The notes under the pieces were generated by a model. That model did no database searches. It saw only the letters and a program-made list of their open reading frames with translations, and had not been told where the DNA came from. Shown piece by piece: positions 34,000-46,199 of a stretch of 64,000 nt of DNA; positions within the stretch are counted from its first letter, which is position 1, and the number at the start of each line of letters is the position of its first letter. The position numbers and the translations under genes were made by a program. The stretch spans positions 54,367,776 to 54,431,775 of the forward strand of contig OY829326.1 in assembly GCA_963691655.1 (NCBI GenBank). Reading direction: 5' to 3'. The stretch comes from Toxonevra muliebris (lineage: Eukaryota; Arthropoda; Insecta; Diptera; Pallopteridae).

Positions 34000-36100
34000 C
34001 TAAACTTTCAAAATGCATGAGATTTACGGGCAACCGATCTCTAAACTTTCGTCCCTTTTCGGTGGAAATTTCTAAACTTAGATTTGTTATGATACTGACG
34101 ATAAAATATTCAAAAAATTCATGTATTAGGATACCGACTGGAAAATTTTAATTCTTTTTAAGTGAAAAATTTATATTTCAGAAATGTTTCATCCTCAAAA
34201 ATCTTTCAGGATACGGATTACATGTTTTTAATTTTACTCAGTCGAAATATATATATCTCAGAAATACCAAAGTTCTGAAAGTGGATGCTGATAGAGCTCG
34301 AGAAAAAAATTATACGGGTCTCGGGGTTTTAAAAGTATACGTCAAATTTGTGGGCCCAAAGTTTGCCCATTTCTAACAGATCACTTATAATAAATCATAA
34401 GATAACTTGTTAGTTTTGCATCAGAGCTTGTTTGTATGTTCGGCAACTTATGGTAGAATTTTCCGTAGAATATTTTCTTCCTACATATTAACCCTTTGGC
34501 ACCCACCATTATGGGTCTTTTTTGCCTTTTTCAAAAAAGTTTATTTTTTGACCCATTAAGAGGGTTCATAGAGGGTTAATATGTTCAAGAAATATGCTGC
34601 CCATAAAATTTTACTATAGATCACAGAACAACAAAAATCTGTATACTTGACTTTAGTAAAAATAAACCCAAATTCCAAAAATGTTTCAAATTTTTAAATT
34701 TTATACTTAGTGAACAAGTGTGTTTTTAAAAGTATTTTCTAAACTAAAAGTTTATTTTGCATTGCAAAATAAACCTTAGTTGTTTTTTATGCAAAAAAAA
34801 TTTCAAAAATTAAAATTTTTTTTCTCGAATTTTTACTCCTTTCATGGACATTATAATCTACAAAATTCCAAAAGCTCTATAGCCTTTCACAAAAACTTTT
34901 TTCATAATTTTTTTGGTTTTTATTCTTAACAAAGACCAAATCTACGAATATAAAACAACAACAAATTTTTTACCCCCCAATAAAAAAGTTGAGAAGAAAG
35001 GGTTAAGTAGTTAATACGGACCTCAAAATTTGCATTCCTTTTAAGTGAAAAATTCATTAATCAAACGTTTTTTATGACACTACCTTCAAAATTTTCATTC
35101 ATTTTAGGCAAAAAATTTGTATTTTAAGACTTTTCCAGGATACTAAATTCAAAGCTTTCATTATGTTTTTTGTAGACTATGAAAATTAAATCTAGTTATT
35201 AATTTTCAAAGTCTCGGCTACTGTTCCAGGTTTTTTAGTTTCATTTAAATAATGTATAACAGACTTAAAGAACGTATATATCTAGTCATCACAACAACAG
35301 TGTATACATATAGAGACGGGCAAATCAGACGGCCGTTTCGGAATCCGCCATGATTCGTCATCGGTGATCTTAGTTATAGTTCTTAATGTTTCAATATCTA
35401 ATATAAGCTACAAATATTTTAAATCATAACCCAGAATTGCAAACATCTTAACAGAAAATTTTCTGTTTTTCTAGACTAAAAACTTTTCAAGATATCGATC
35501 TTAAAATTTGTATTCTTGTAGGAGAAAAATTCATTTCTAAAAAAAAATATTTAAGATGTTGACCTGCAAAATTTACGTTCCTCAAAAACCTTTGAATAGG
35601 ATTAGGATATTGACCTGAAATTCGTCATTCCTTTTAGGCAGAAAACTTATATGTCAACTACTTTTCAGAATACTAGATTGAAAATTTATATTTCTTTTAG
35701 GTAAAATAAAATTCTTGTCTCAATAACTTTTCTGGAAAATGGCCTGAAAATTTCTCAAATTTTGGAAAATTAACCTCTATATTTTCATTCCTATTAAACG
35801 AAGAATTCATGTCTCAAAAATCTTCAATTTAAAAATGTTCATTCCTTGTAAGAAAAAAATTCATATCCCAGGAAAATTTTAGAATACTAAAATTCTCGAA
35901 AAACTCATTCCTAAGTTTTATTTATTTATTCACATACTTATTGTTCGTTTGTCTTGGCAAAGAATAGATCAAAAATCTTTTCGGATACTGGCCTTAAATT
36001 TTTTTTCGGATACTTGTGTCAAATTTTTCATATTTTTTGGCTAAAAATATTTCAAAAATTATTCAAAATCTTTTTTGCAGTGAAACTTTTTTGCAACAAT
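34000..36100. repeat. Degenerate tandem repeat of ~60-80 bp
   Basis: The module 'tttcattccttttaggtgaaaaattcatgtctcaaaaatcttttcaggatactgacctgaaaa' (a description of the pattern, broken in every copy) recurs throughout 34000-34290 and 35020-36030. Key shared words are attccttttag, aaaattcat, tctcaaaa, cttttcaggatac and gacctgaaaatt. It is interrupted by unrelated sequence at about 34300-35000, which includes the TTAA MITE at 34492. Confidence 0.6.
34492..34575. mobile_element. 84-bp TTAA-flanked MITE
   Basis: The ends CCCTTTGGCACCC and AGAGGG, with inner attatgggtc / gacccattaag inverted blocks, are flanked by TTAA at 34488-34491 and 34576-34579. This is a tiny piggyBac-like palindromic element inside the degenerate tandem repeat region. 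Confidence 0.65.
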
Positions 36101-37439
36101 TTTTTTTCAACTTCATAGACTACTTTTTGGGTCGCGTAAGAATTTTAAGATTTTTTAAAAAACGTCCACATGCCATTCTAAAGGCGTGGTTTTATTATTT
36201 GGAAGGTAACCAATCCAAGTCATAAGGTAAAAACCACGTAAATTTCCATAATAGAATTGAATAAATTTTTTAATTGAAATTTCGGTGTACATACATATGC
36301 AAACTCATGAAGGGGGAGGGGAGTATGGAAATAAACCAATCTCTCTTTCCCTAGAACGCGATATATCCATCAGTCATAATGATCGCAGCGTCTGGATAAA
36401 AATGTTTTTTAAAGAAACGAAAACCACTTGCTCAAAAAGCTCCCTCTCGAATTGGGTGCATCCGCTAGTTCAAACATATATGTATATGCATTAGTTGATC
36501 CCAAACCTCAAATGAAATTTTATTATTATTATTTACAAAAATCAATTCTATAAATAAACTTAAGAAACAAGGCCCTAACTACGATGGTCTTCAGCACAAA
36601 TGAAATTTTAATTCTGGCAATGCACATGGATTTCATTTGCTGATTCTTTTTTGCAATTTATTCCCAGATTCTTACACTTCACCTAATAAAAATTAACAAT
36701 AAAAACAACAACAATATAAAAACGCATCTGAATTGTCCATTCAATCAAATCAGAAATTTTTTTTTTATCGAATCAATCATTTCAACAATGAAATTATTAA
36801 ATTTACAACAGACAACAGACAACAAATCTATAAACATTGACAGTGAGCTACAACAACAATATGAAAAACTTAAGAGAAAAAAAACAACTTTTCTCACCCA
36901 ACAAAATCGGAGAAAAAAAAAATGTGTGTACTTGAAGAAAATGATTCGGCAAAAAATTATTATTATTATTAATGCTGGCAGTGTTGTTGTTGTTTGTTAA
37001 AGTAGTACCCATATAGCTGCTGTTGCTTTTGTGCTTGACTCAATGAGCATTTAACTGCACTAAATGCCAATGACTTGACATGTGCGAATCAAATATAAAA
37101 TGAAAAAAAAATTTATCTCAAAAGATGCACAATTTGCATAAACAAAACAGCAGCAATAACAGAGAAAAAAAAATTACCAGAAAGACAGAGAGGCAGGCAG
37201 AACAACAAATACATAGACAAAAAAAAAATTTGTATGGACATACAGATGAATGCATATGTAGCTAGATACTTATAGATTTCTCATGAGCTTTTGTTGAGTT
37301 GAGTGTTTTCTTTTGCTTTTTTGTTTTATTATTATTTATTATTTTTTTTTTTTTTGATATTTAATTTTGTTTTATAAAAATAATTTTTGTTTTGGTTGAG
37401 TCAAATGAACAAAACTTGAAATTTTTAGTATTTGTTTTT

Positions 37440-37457
37440 CTCTCTCTCTCTCTCTCT
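37440..37457. repeat. (TC)9 microsatellite
   Basis: A pure CT dinucleotide run followed by poly(T)-rich sequence. The surrounding 36.1-39.1 kb shows AT-rich single-copy-looking DNA with CAA/CAG and poly(A) runs, and I see no gene in it. Confidence 0.85.
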
Positions 37458-39097
37458 TTTTCTTTTTTTTACACTTAAATTTACATTTTACAGTAGTTTT
37501 AGTAATCTTTTAATACATTCATACATACATATATGCTTGCAAAAAATCAAGCAATCAGGTATGAGTAGTAGTAATAGAATTGATGTGTGAAATTTCAAAA
37601 ATCATTGCAAATGTGCAAATCAAGTAGAAGAAGAAGAAAATGAAAAATGTAAGATATTGGTATATGTAAATGAGCAAGTCACTCTGTGAAACTGTGAAGC
37701 TAAAATGTAAAAAAAAATATTTGATTTAAAGCTGACATCGATAAATCGACAAATTGCAATTTGATTTGTGTCGTACTGTGTGCATGTATGTATATGTGTG
37801 AATAAGCTAACGCACAGAAGTAGACAATTATGTTGAGTATTAAGATGAAAGCGATAGACAGACTGACAGCTGCTTACAGTTTAGAACCTAGATGAGGAAA
37901 TACAATGGAAGGTGATGTAATTTCAACTAAAATTACTTAAAAAATTTTATTCTAATTTTATTAGTTTTTATTGATTTGTTAAAAATATGAAAGATTGAAA
38001 ATTGTTTTGAGAAACAAAAAACTAAAGAAACGAACTTTTGAAAAGATACAAAAATTCTTAATAAAATATGTGATTGTTGCAGTTATTTTTTATTACCAAA
38101 ATATCTATTTTTTTCAACATTTTTCAACATTGTTGAGTTATTCGAATATTGTTCTTGTTAAAGGGATAGGTATAAATATATAAGTAGGTGTTTTGCTAAA
38201 TCCACTCCGCAGAGTAGCAAAAACTCTTTTTAAACTGAATTAACTGCGTATGAAAAAGTCAAAATATTTGTATAAAACACAATTAGGTAAAAGTTTTTCT
38301 TTGAGGAAAATAATAAATCATAATTATTGTAGAAATTAGATTGTTTAAAATATTCCTAATTTTCCACATATTCTTTCAAAAATGTAGCTGTGGAATACAA
38401 TATATGTATGGGGATCTATAAAATTATTAATCTATTTGGAAATTCTCTTCTTTTGTCTAGACGACTTTACTATTTTGAATGCCATATATATATATTAACT
38501 ATTTTTTTTTTTGATAATTTTTTAAAATTAGATGCTACAAGAACGTGCATCTATCTACTTGACCTTTTCGACAGTGAAACATTAAAATACTTCAAGTGCT
38601 ATGAATATTAAATTCAAAACATTTTAAAATGTGAATTAGTTCTTACCTTTAAAAAAGGTTTATAAATGTGTTTTTGACAAATTTACAAAATGAATCCGTT
38701 TTTGAAATAACAGCAGTAAAATCATAACGCCACATTTTATTCCGCACCGATCTTCGGATCTGTTACTTCAAACGTCAGGTCAATATTACTCTATGGATAG
38801 GAATTGAAATAAAGCAAGGACAGTTGAGCTGAATGGGTCATACTTTACGTTAGGATATCAGTAGATTCTGTCACAATGCAATTTGGTGGGGCTAATAAGC
38901 AAACCTCTATCATGAAAAATCTAATAGTGAAATCGAACGTTATAATATATTGTGGCACCACGTCAAAACTAGAGGTAAGCATAGAAAATTCGGTGGATTT
39001 TTGTTCAAAACCCTTTTGTGTTTGGAGAAGTTACGGGGTAAACATTTAAATAACTGAAAGAAGAATTAAGAAATATGTGCTATTGTACAGTGTGGTT

Positions 39098-39170
39098 ATA
39101 GCAGCTTAGTGGTTAGTGTGTTGGACTGCTACTCAGAGGAAGTGCCCGGGTGAAATAAAAATAGTTTTAA
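39098..39170 (+). mobile_element. SINE family 2 head fragment
   Basis: The segment agcttagtggttagtgtgtt followed by ggactgctactcagagg and gcccgggt matches the tRNA-like head of the full SINE at 57591-57850. The first block fits an A-box (TRGYNNARNNGG type). The body after the head is missing. Confidence 0.6.
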
Positions 39171-40641
39171 TGTCTCTACAGTAAACAGGGTTTTTCCAAA
39201 ACTCCTCCTCTGATTCGCTTGTGATCACATTACAAATTTTTTCTAAAGAAATCGTAAAACATCTAACTAGAAAGAATCAGACATGGGTATAGGGGTATAT
39301 GAGTCGAGACCCAAATAGGAGAACTCTAAGCATATTTCAAGCAGAAATACTCGATATTAGGTTTTGTGCTCAGTTCATCCTAGGTAGTTTAAACGTGGGT
39401 GCAGAAGGTAATATACAGTAATATATATCAAACAGTGTACCAGCAATCAAAACACTGTATTCATTTGAGATATCTTTAGAGATAGTATGGGAATGCCTAG
39501 AGCTGTTGAATGAATTAAGTAAAACAAACAAGTTACTATATTCTGGGCCCCTAAGTTACATAAGTATTATGTACGAACACGCTTATAATTACAATATAAG
39601 TGAACATACTCACACGATATGTGGGGAAGTGAAAAGAGCTAAAGAAAAAGGCCTACGTGACTAAAACTATTCTCACTGCATTGATTTTCTCTTCTCACTT
39701 TTCAACATTGCGTAGTCATTTTATTCTGTTTTAATTCAGACCCTATCTTGTGAAATCCATCGTTCTGGACGTAAATTTTATTAACTGAGTTTATAAATCG
39801 AATCCGGGATACAAAGGATAATTTTGTTAAATATATTTGCATAAAATAAAATTAAAAAATAATTATAAAATGTTTTGTTTAAAATATTTATTGAACATTT
39901 TATTCCTGGACACACAAAAACACATGGGAATGAAATAGTTGACTATTTAGTAAGGATGGCAGCTGCCAGGAATCGTAATGGTCTGTTTTGTGTACAGAGG
40001 CTTACGCCATTAAGAGGTTAGGTCCACTTAAAATTAACATTTTCTTAAAGTATAATATTCCAAGAGTTGTCTATGAAAATTTCAAATCGTTTTAATAACT
40101 AATTTGAAAGACATTCTGCAATATCTTTAAGGTTCTTTTGCTATTCATAGATAACAGAGAGAACTTTAAACACATTTTTCTCAATATTTTCAAAACTACT
40201 GAATGTAATTAGATGAAATTTAGACAGCATATTCTAAGCCTGAACAAAGGATTTTTTTTACCAAACCTAATATTTTTTATAAAAAATTAATGAGTGATTT
40301 TTAACTCAAAATTTATGAAAAAAAATAAAGAGACCCCGTCATTTTACAAAATTAAAAAAAAAAAAACTTTTGATCGGGCTTAAAATAAACTATCAAACTA
40401 AATATGGGTAGAGATCAAATTGCTAGTGAATTAGGTGAACTATTCACTCATTAATTTCCTATTTCATGCGACTCACGTGTTTTGTTTTAAATCATGCAAA
40501 TATTTTCATACCTACTAAAATTCACAATTACAAATTTTTAGCACAATCTGTATAGGGTTAGAAATCTGTATGAGGTTATAAATCTCTATGGAACTAGGAA
40601 ATATTATTTTATACTTTCTAGTCCGTTTTAAAAACGAAGTA

Positions 40642-41227
40642 CTTCAAATAAGTACCCGGAAATTCTCAATTTAAATTTTCCCTCTGAGAATATTTCAAAA
40701 AAAATTTTTCCCAGGTTGGCACAACTGTCAACCACTATTCTGTGAATTTTTATTGCTATGTGTCATTTAGTTTGGTTACGGCGTCATTAAGAACAAGTCA
40801 ACCTTTTGTGTGCGTTGCGATTTTTACTATGGATAAAAATATGGATTTTGCACCACGATAATGCACCAGCGCACAAAGCGATCACTGTGAACGAGTTTTT
40901 GAACAAAAATTCAACAAATATCATCGAACAACCACCGTACTCTCCAGATATGGCCCCGTGTGACTTTTTCCTGTTTCCTGTTTCCAAAACTCAAATTACC
41001 ACTTCGTGGAACCCGTTTTGAGAGCATTAAAGACATCAAAACTAATTCGCAACGAGAACTGAAGGCCATCCCGGAATATAGCTTTAAAAAGTGTTTCGAT
41101 GATTGGATTGTTCGTTGGAAGAAGTGTATTGCCTCAGAAGGGGCCTATTTTAAAGGGGATATAATAAATTTAGATGATTGATAAGTTGTTTGTGTTTTAT
41201 TTCAAATTTCCGGGTACTTATTTGACA
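40642..41227 (+). mobile_element. Internally deleted mariner-type element
   Basis: Inverted ends tcaaataagtacccggaaat (left, from about 40644) and atttccgggtacttatttga (right, to about 41225) enclose only about 580 bp, roughly half of a normal mariner. Only the 3' half of the transposase remains. The left flank carries a TA but the right flank is diverged. It lies about 90 bp from a truncated LINE. Confidence 0.75.
40806..41181 (+). pseudogene. mariner transposase, C-terminal half, frame-shifted
   Basis: The readable part has HHDNAPAHKAITVNEFL (second catalytic Asp) and PPYSPDMAPCDFF (third catalytic Asp), with 34 residues between the two Asp, i.e. the DD34D spacing of mariner. A 7-bp tandem duplication (tttcctg twice, near 40970) shifts the frame. 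The continuation FLFPKLKLPLRGTRFESIKD then reads to CFDDWIVRWKKCIASEGAYF. The N-terminal DNA-binding domain and first Asp are deleted, so it is non-functional. It belongs to a different subfamily from the copies at 46 and 60 kb, which have HLFRSM where this has FFLFPK. Confidence 0.8.
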
Positions 41228-41317
41228 GAATGTATGTTAAAACTTTTTTTTTTATTTAAATTATTTTTTTTCTGCTTTTTAGTCTTGTGTGTATGTACAC
41301 ACAAATATATTCTACTA

Positions 41318-41503
41318 CCCCGCTTCACTAAGGAGAGAGCTGAAATCACTGAAGCATTCGGCGAAGCCCCAACAACAACGAACATGGTGCCCCATATGTG
41401 CGATACACCTCAGAAGTGGCAATCTGTTCAAGCAGCAGCAGCCAAAGTGATGAAAACGCTTCGATTAATTGAGCGTCACAGATATATGCAGCGTGGACGG
41501 TAA
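41318..41503 (+). pseudogene. 5'-truncated LINE: C-terminal end of reverse-transcriptase ORF
   Basis: The frame reads PRFTKERAEITEAFGEAPTT and then DTPQKWQSVQAAAAKVMKTL, ending at a stop at 41501-41503. A CPRF-x-x-ER..E..G...P..N.V..M..T...W..V...A..VM..L arrangement is the usual C-terminus of non-LTR retrotransposon ORF2 proteins of the R1/Jockey-like group. Everything upstream is missing. A 3' UTR of about 170 bp and a 27-nt poly(A) follow, so this is a typical dead-on-arrival insertion. The clade call is tentative. Confidence 0.6.
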
Positions 41504-41703
41504 CAAACTTGACCGACCAAAATAATTACTGACGATTGAGCAGAAATGCTCAGACGGACTCCCGACGAAATACCTAACGGTGGTTCCGGGAGGAGCTTTC
41601 CGTCGGACGAGAGGAGATGTTTGGCGGGTGAAAGTCCCGCACTGACTTTTGGCTTTTAATGCTTTTACTCCTCGTTAAAAAAAAAAAAAAAAAAAAAAAA
41701 AAA
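41504..41703 (+). mobile_element. LINE 3' UTR and poly(A) tail
   Basis: A GC-richer 3' UTR contains agcagaaatgctcagacgg and ggtgaaagtcccgcactgac, and ends in an uninterrupted run of 27 A (41677-41703). The long intact tail suggests a fairly recent retrotransposition. Confidence 0.7.
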
Positions 41704-43009
41704 CCTCTAAAGCAATGATTTTTACAACGACACAAACCACACATGACAGCTATGCCTGTCAACTGTTAGTTGAAGCTACACTTCATATTTATACATCAAA
41801 CTATAAATATTTTAAATACAGTGATGTAGTGACTGCCAAACTTTCATATCAGCCTGAAAGTATGCTGTACTATAATTATATATTTTATATGTAAATAAAT
41901 AAACTCTTATATTTTATATTATATTTAAATATTGTATATTTTAGATATTTCATATTGCATTGTCATCTAGTTCTGAACTATGTTTAAAGTTTCAAGTCTC
42001 CAGCTCATCGGGAAGTTAGCTTATAATCGATTTAAAATTCCACCCGAACGGACGGACTGACAGACAGATATCAACCAAATATTGGGCATACAAAAAATCT
42101 GTTAGTTGCTATACAATATAACCACATTATCTATACATTCTATTAACAAACGATCCAGATTTAAGTCACATGCTCTAATTTTATTGCAACAATAAACATT
42201 ATCCGAATTCAAAAATTAACTCTTAAACGCCCAATACGTTCGATTTCAATTAAAAACGTACCCAGAGATAGTATTTGTGATTCCGAACAACGTTTGTTCC
42301 ACGTGTTTTCAAATAAATTAGTTTAAGGTGCAGTTATTTTAATTTACATGGTTGACCTCTGTAGTAACCTTTGGCGATTATCTGGAGAATAAATTAAAAT
42401 ACATTCGCAATAATTTTTAAAAACAGTTATTTGGTATTATCCCATACCGCCAGACACAAATTTGTCAACTCGGCAATATATTTATTACACAAAATTCGAA
42501 AATAAAAACACCTTTTTTTCAGTTAGTTGTTTAAAATTTTTGCAAAACATGCTTTTCGAGCTAAAAATAACTGTAACTGTACGACAGTTGTCATTTTTCC
42601 ATTCTTATTTATACGCATCGATAAAGAAAACTTTAGACATTAAGATCAGATGTTTATTTTAAATGGCTAACGTAAAATGGAGGCACAGGCAGGCGCGGAA
42701 GTCAACCACTGCAGTCACTGCAGTGACCAGTGGGTATTTAAGGGTTAAGTTTGAATTTGTAAGGACCAATAACAGAGCTATGGAATTTGAAAAAATTTTC
42801 GGCCAAAAAAGTTTTGAACAATTAAAATTTATTGTTGAATTTTTGGAACTTTCAAATTTATTTCAATTTTTTTTTCTATTTCTGTTCATTTGGATAAGTA
42901 AATACTTAATTATGCTGCTACTTACTTGGCTATTTATCGTGTCTCAAAAAAAGTTGCTTGGAATTTTATATAAAAAATTTAGTTTTTAAGTGCTTTGTCT
43001 TTCAATATA

Positions 43010-43264
43010 TCGATGGTCATACGTTGAACCCTCGTATGTAGTTTTTCACCACTTTTGGATGAGAATTACAGAAAATGTGATGAGAATTACAGAAAATGTG
43101 ATTTGAAATCATTTTAAATAAGAAAAAAATATTTGTGGAATTATTTTTATTTTTTTATTTTAAACTTATTTTCATATATTGTTTATAGAAATTTAATGCA
43201 TTATAGTCTTGTCTTTCAAAAGTGGTGAAAAAGTACTTACTAGGGGTCAACGTATGACCATCGA
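43010..43264. mobile_element. 255-bp MITE with long terminal inverted repeats
   Basis: The left end is TCGATGGTCATACGTTGAAC and the right end, read inward, is TCGATGGTCATACGTTGACC. Similarity extends about 50 bp, to ttttcaccactttt. TA flanks both sides (43008-43009, 43265-43266). The interior has a 21-bp direct duplication, gatgagaattacagaaaatgt. It is probably a Tc1/mariner-derived MITE. Confidence 0.8.
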
Positions 43265-45224
43265 TATCATTTAATACTTTTAGTTTCTATGAACAGAAAG
43301 TGAAGCATGATTTTGTTGTTTTTATATGGAAACCTAAGGAAGGTTGCCAAAAAAATGTTCTAATTGGATTACTGTCTACATTGGCTTTGATCTGACTGGG
43401 GCATTCTCTTCGAATTTTTTTTCATTCCATACCTTTGATCGGCAGTGTTCTGACCATTTCAAATAAATCAAAATATTTGGTTTTGATAAGAAGACTTGAT
43501 TCGATTTACTAAATTGTGCTCACTTTAAATTGATATTTTTCTTTAGTTTTATTCCTATACAAACTTAGTAACTATAAAGAAAATTTTTAATCACAGCGAG
43601 TGTTTATAAAAAAATTTACAAAATTAATGAAAAGTGTGTGATGAATCCAACACACCTATTTTAAAAATCGAAAATTCCATTTCAAATAATATTTTTTTAT
43701 TTATTAGTATTTAATTTTCATATCTCAAGTTTATGGTATGCAAAAATCATTGAACTTGGGCAACGAACAAATAAAACGATTTCTGATAGTCATGCAATTG
43801 CTGCAACACATCATTATTAAATATGTTTTTTATAAAGAAAAAAAATAAAATTAAAACAAAATGTGTGCCTAATTTCGTTGAACAACTTCCTAATAATTTG
43901 CAGCATTATTAGCATATAATTTAATTAAAACAAATTTACACAAATAGGCATATTTGTAAACAACCAATCATCCATCAAATAAACAATTTGTTTAAGGTTT
44001 CAAGTTTGTTGTTACGAGCAAGTCTTTGGTTTTGAATGCGGAAATCATTTTGCACTGTTTAAAAAATGCTATACCTTAATCAAAAGCATATACATGTAGT
44101 ACATATTTATAAACATTAAAAAAAAATAATATGAAAAACATCTTAAATTGAAATCAAGCACAGCACAAGTTCAAGTCCTTCAATTATTATACACAATATT
44201 AGCATATCATGTCAAACTGTCAGTTAAAAATTAAAGATTTTTACAAAAACAAACAGACAGACATTTTATATTTCTTCATTTTTGTAGTAGAAAAATCTGG
44301 CAGCCAACTACTTACTATTATGAATACTACATAGTACATACAAACATATACTATCATATATATACTAATATTAATTATTTATTTAGCTAATTGTGCGAAA
44401 CCTTGCATTTATTATTTATTAACAACAACAACAGCAACAACAAAAGTGCAGTTCACATATTATACTACGATACTACGCATTATTATACATAGACATATGT
44501 ATATGTATAGGTATTTAGATATATATTCATGTAAATAAGTAGAGAAGTTAAACAGGAAATATCAATTTTACTTATTGTTGGAATAAAAATATGTTTTAAT
44601 TTTTAATGAGCATATATGGCGTTTATTTTATATGTCTATCTTTATTTTTTCTTTTTTTTTTATTGCAATTTGTTTTTATTATTATTATTAACCGAAAGCA
44701 TCGCATCATTGCGTCGTCGTATTTTTGTTTTTGTTGTTGTAGTTTGTACAGGGAAGCAAAACACTAAAATAAAAATTAAAACTTTTCTTGTTTAATTATA
44801 ATTTGCAAGTGCAAACATTTTTAAACTTATTTAAACTTCATACAAAATTATAATAAATAAAAAAATAAAAAGCAGAAGCGCAAAAAAAAACTTAAAAAAA
44901 AAAATAAAGTGAAGTGCAGTGGTTTTTTTTTTTTTAATTTTTTCTACTCAAGGTTGCATTGTAAATTTATGCACAGAAATCGTTAGTTGATATATGTAGA
45001 TATTATTTTCAAATACAAATTTTTATATATTCGCTTGGTATATGATTTTATTTTATTTTTGCAATAAGGAAAAAGAAAAATTACTAACATCATACAATAA
45101 TACATAATTTATTTTCCTATTAAAATTAAAACATTGCTGTGAATTTTTTAGAATTTTAACGGAAATATTCATTCATTATATAAAGTTACAAATTATTAAG
45201 AAAATATTAAAAGAAAAGAATACG

Positions 45225-45280
45225 CACACACACACACACACACATAACTGCATGCGTTCATACCTACAATATATTCATAC

Positions 45281-45310
<30 letters not shown>
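45225..45310. repeat. (CA)10 and (TAGT)7 microsatellites
   Basis: A pure CA run at 45225-45244 is followed about 40 bp later by TAGT units at 45282-45310. The neighbourhood at 43.3-46.2 kb is AT-rich without recognisable genes or transposons. Confidence 0.85.
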
Positions 45311-45311
<1 letters not shown>

Positions 45312-46199
45312 AAATTATAATAAATTTATGTGCGGTTTAGTTTTCCAGCAAAATGTCTTGGGCACACTTTCAAATTCAAATGAAGTCATATGTAGAAACA
45401 CCAGACAGTCACAGTGTTTGAAGATGGCAAAGCAACAAAAAAAAAAAAAAAAACATAAGCAGACAATCACTGTTAAATCACAGTGAAGCAGCAGTAGAGG
45501 AGAAAAAGTTGCATTTGTTGTGACTGTGACTGCGACTGCGTGCGGCATTATGGCGCAATGCGCTCTAAATCACAAATGTAAATGTTGCGTTCACATTTCA
45601 TTGCATTGCATATGTATGTGTGAGTGTATTGCGCGCCTTGTGCTGTGTTGTGCCATGTTGTATTTGTTGTTGTGGTTGTTACTTTGATATTTTCTGTTGC
45701 ATTATGCAAATTGTAAATTGGCTACAAGCCACACACGTATTTTTTCGCTACATTTTGTTACCATTTGAAATAATTTTTTTTGTGTTTTTTTTTTTTCTTC
45801 AAAATAATTTTTGCAAAATTATCTTGTCTTGTGGTTCTTTTTTTTCATAATTTAGCGCTTCTTTAATATATGTAAGCATTTGTATATGTGTGAATTTTGT
45901 ATTTACAATCCTCTTGTGATTTTGGCTAATATCTTTTGTGAACAACATACTGAAATAAATCTTTTGAAGAAACTATATATTGGAAATGTTTACTTTTTAA
46001 ATACAAGCACTAACGGATTCAATAGTTCAAGGGATTAGAAGTGGAGGAACCTTACTGCCCACAACATAACTGTTGACTGTTGCCCATTAACTTGGAACAG
46101 GTTGGCTGATTTTTAAGTTTTTGACTATTCAATTAGTAAGACCCTACAAAAAACTTCTAATAAAACAAAACGAAAAATTTTAGTTTTTTTGGTAAAATA

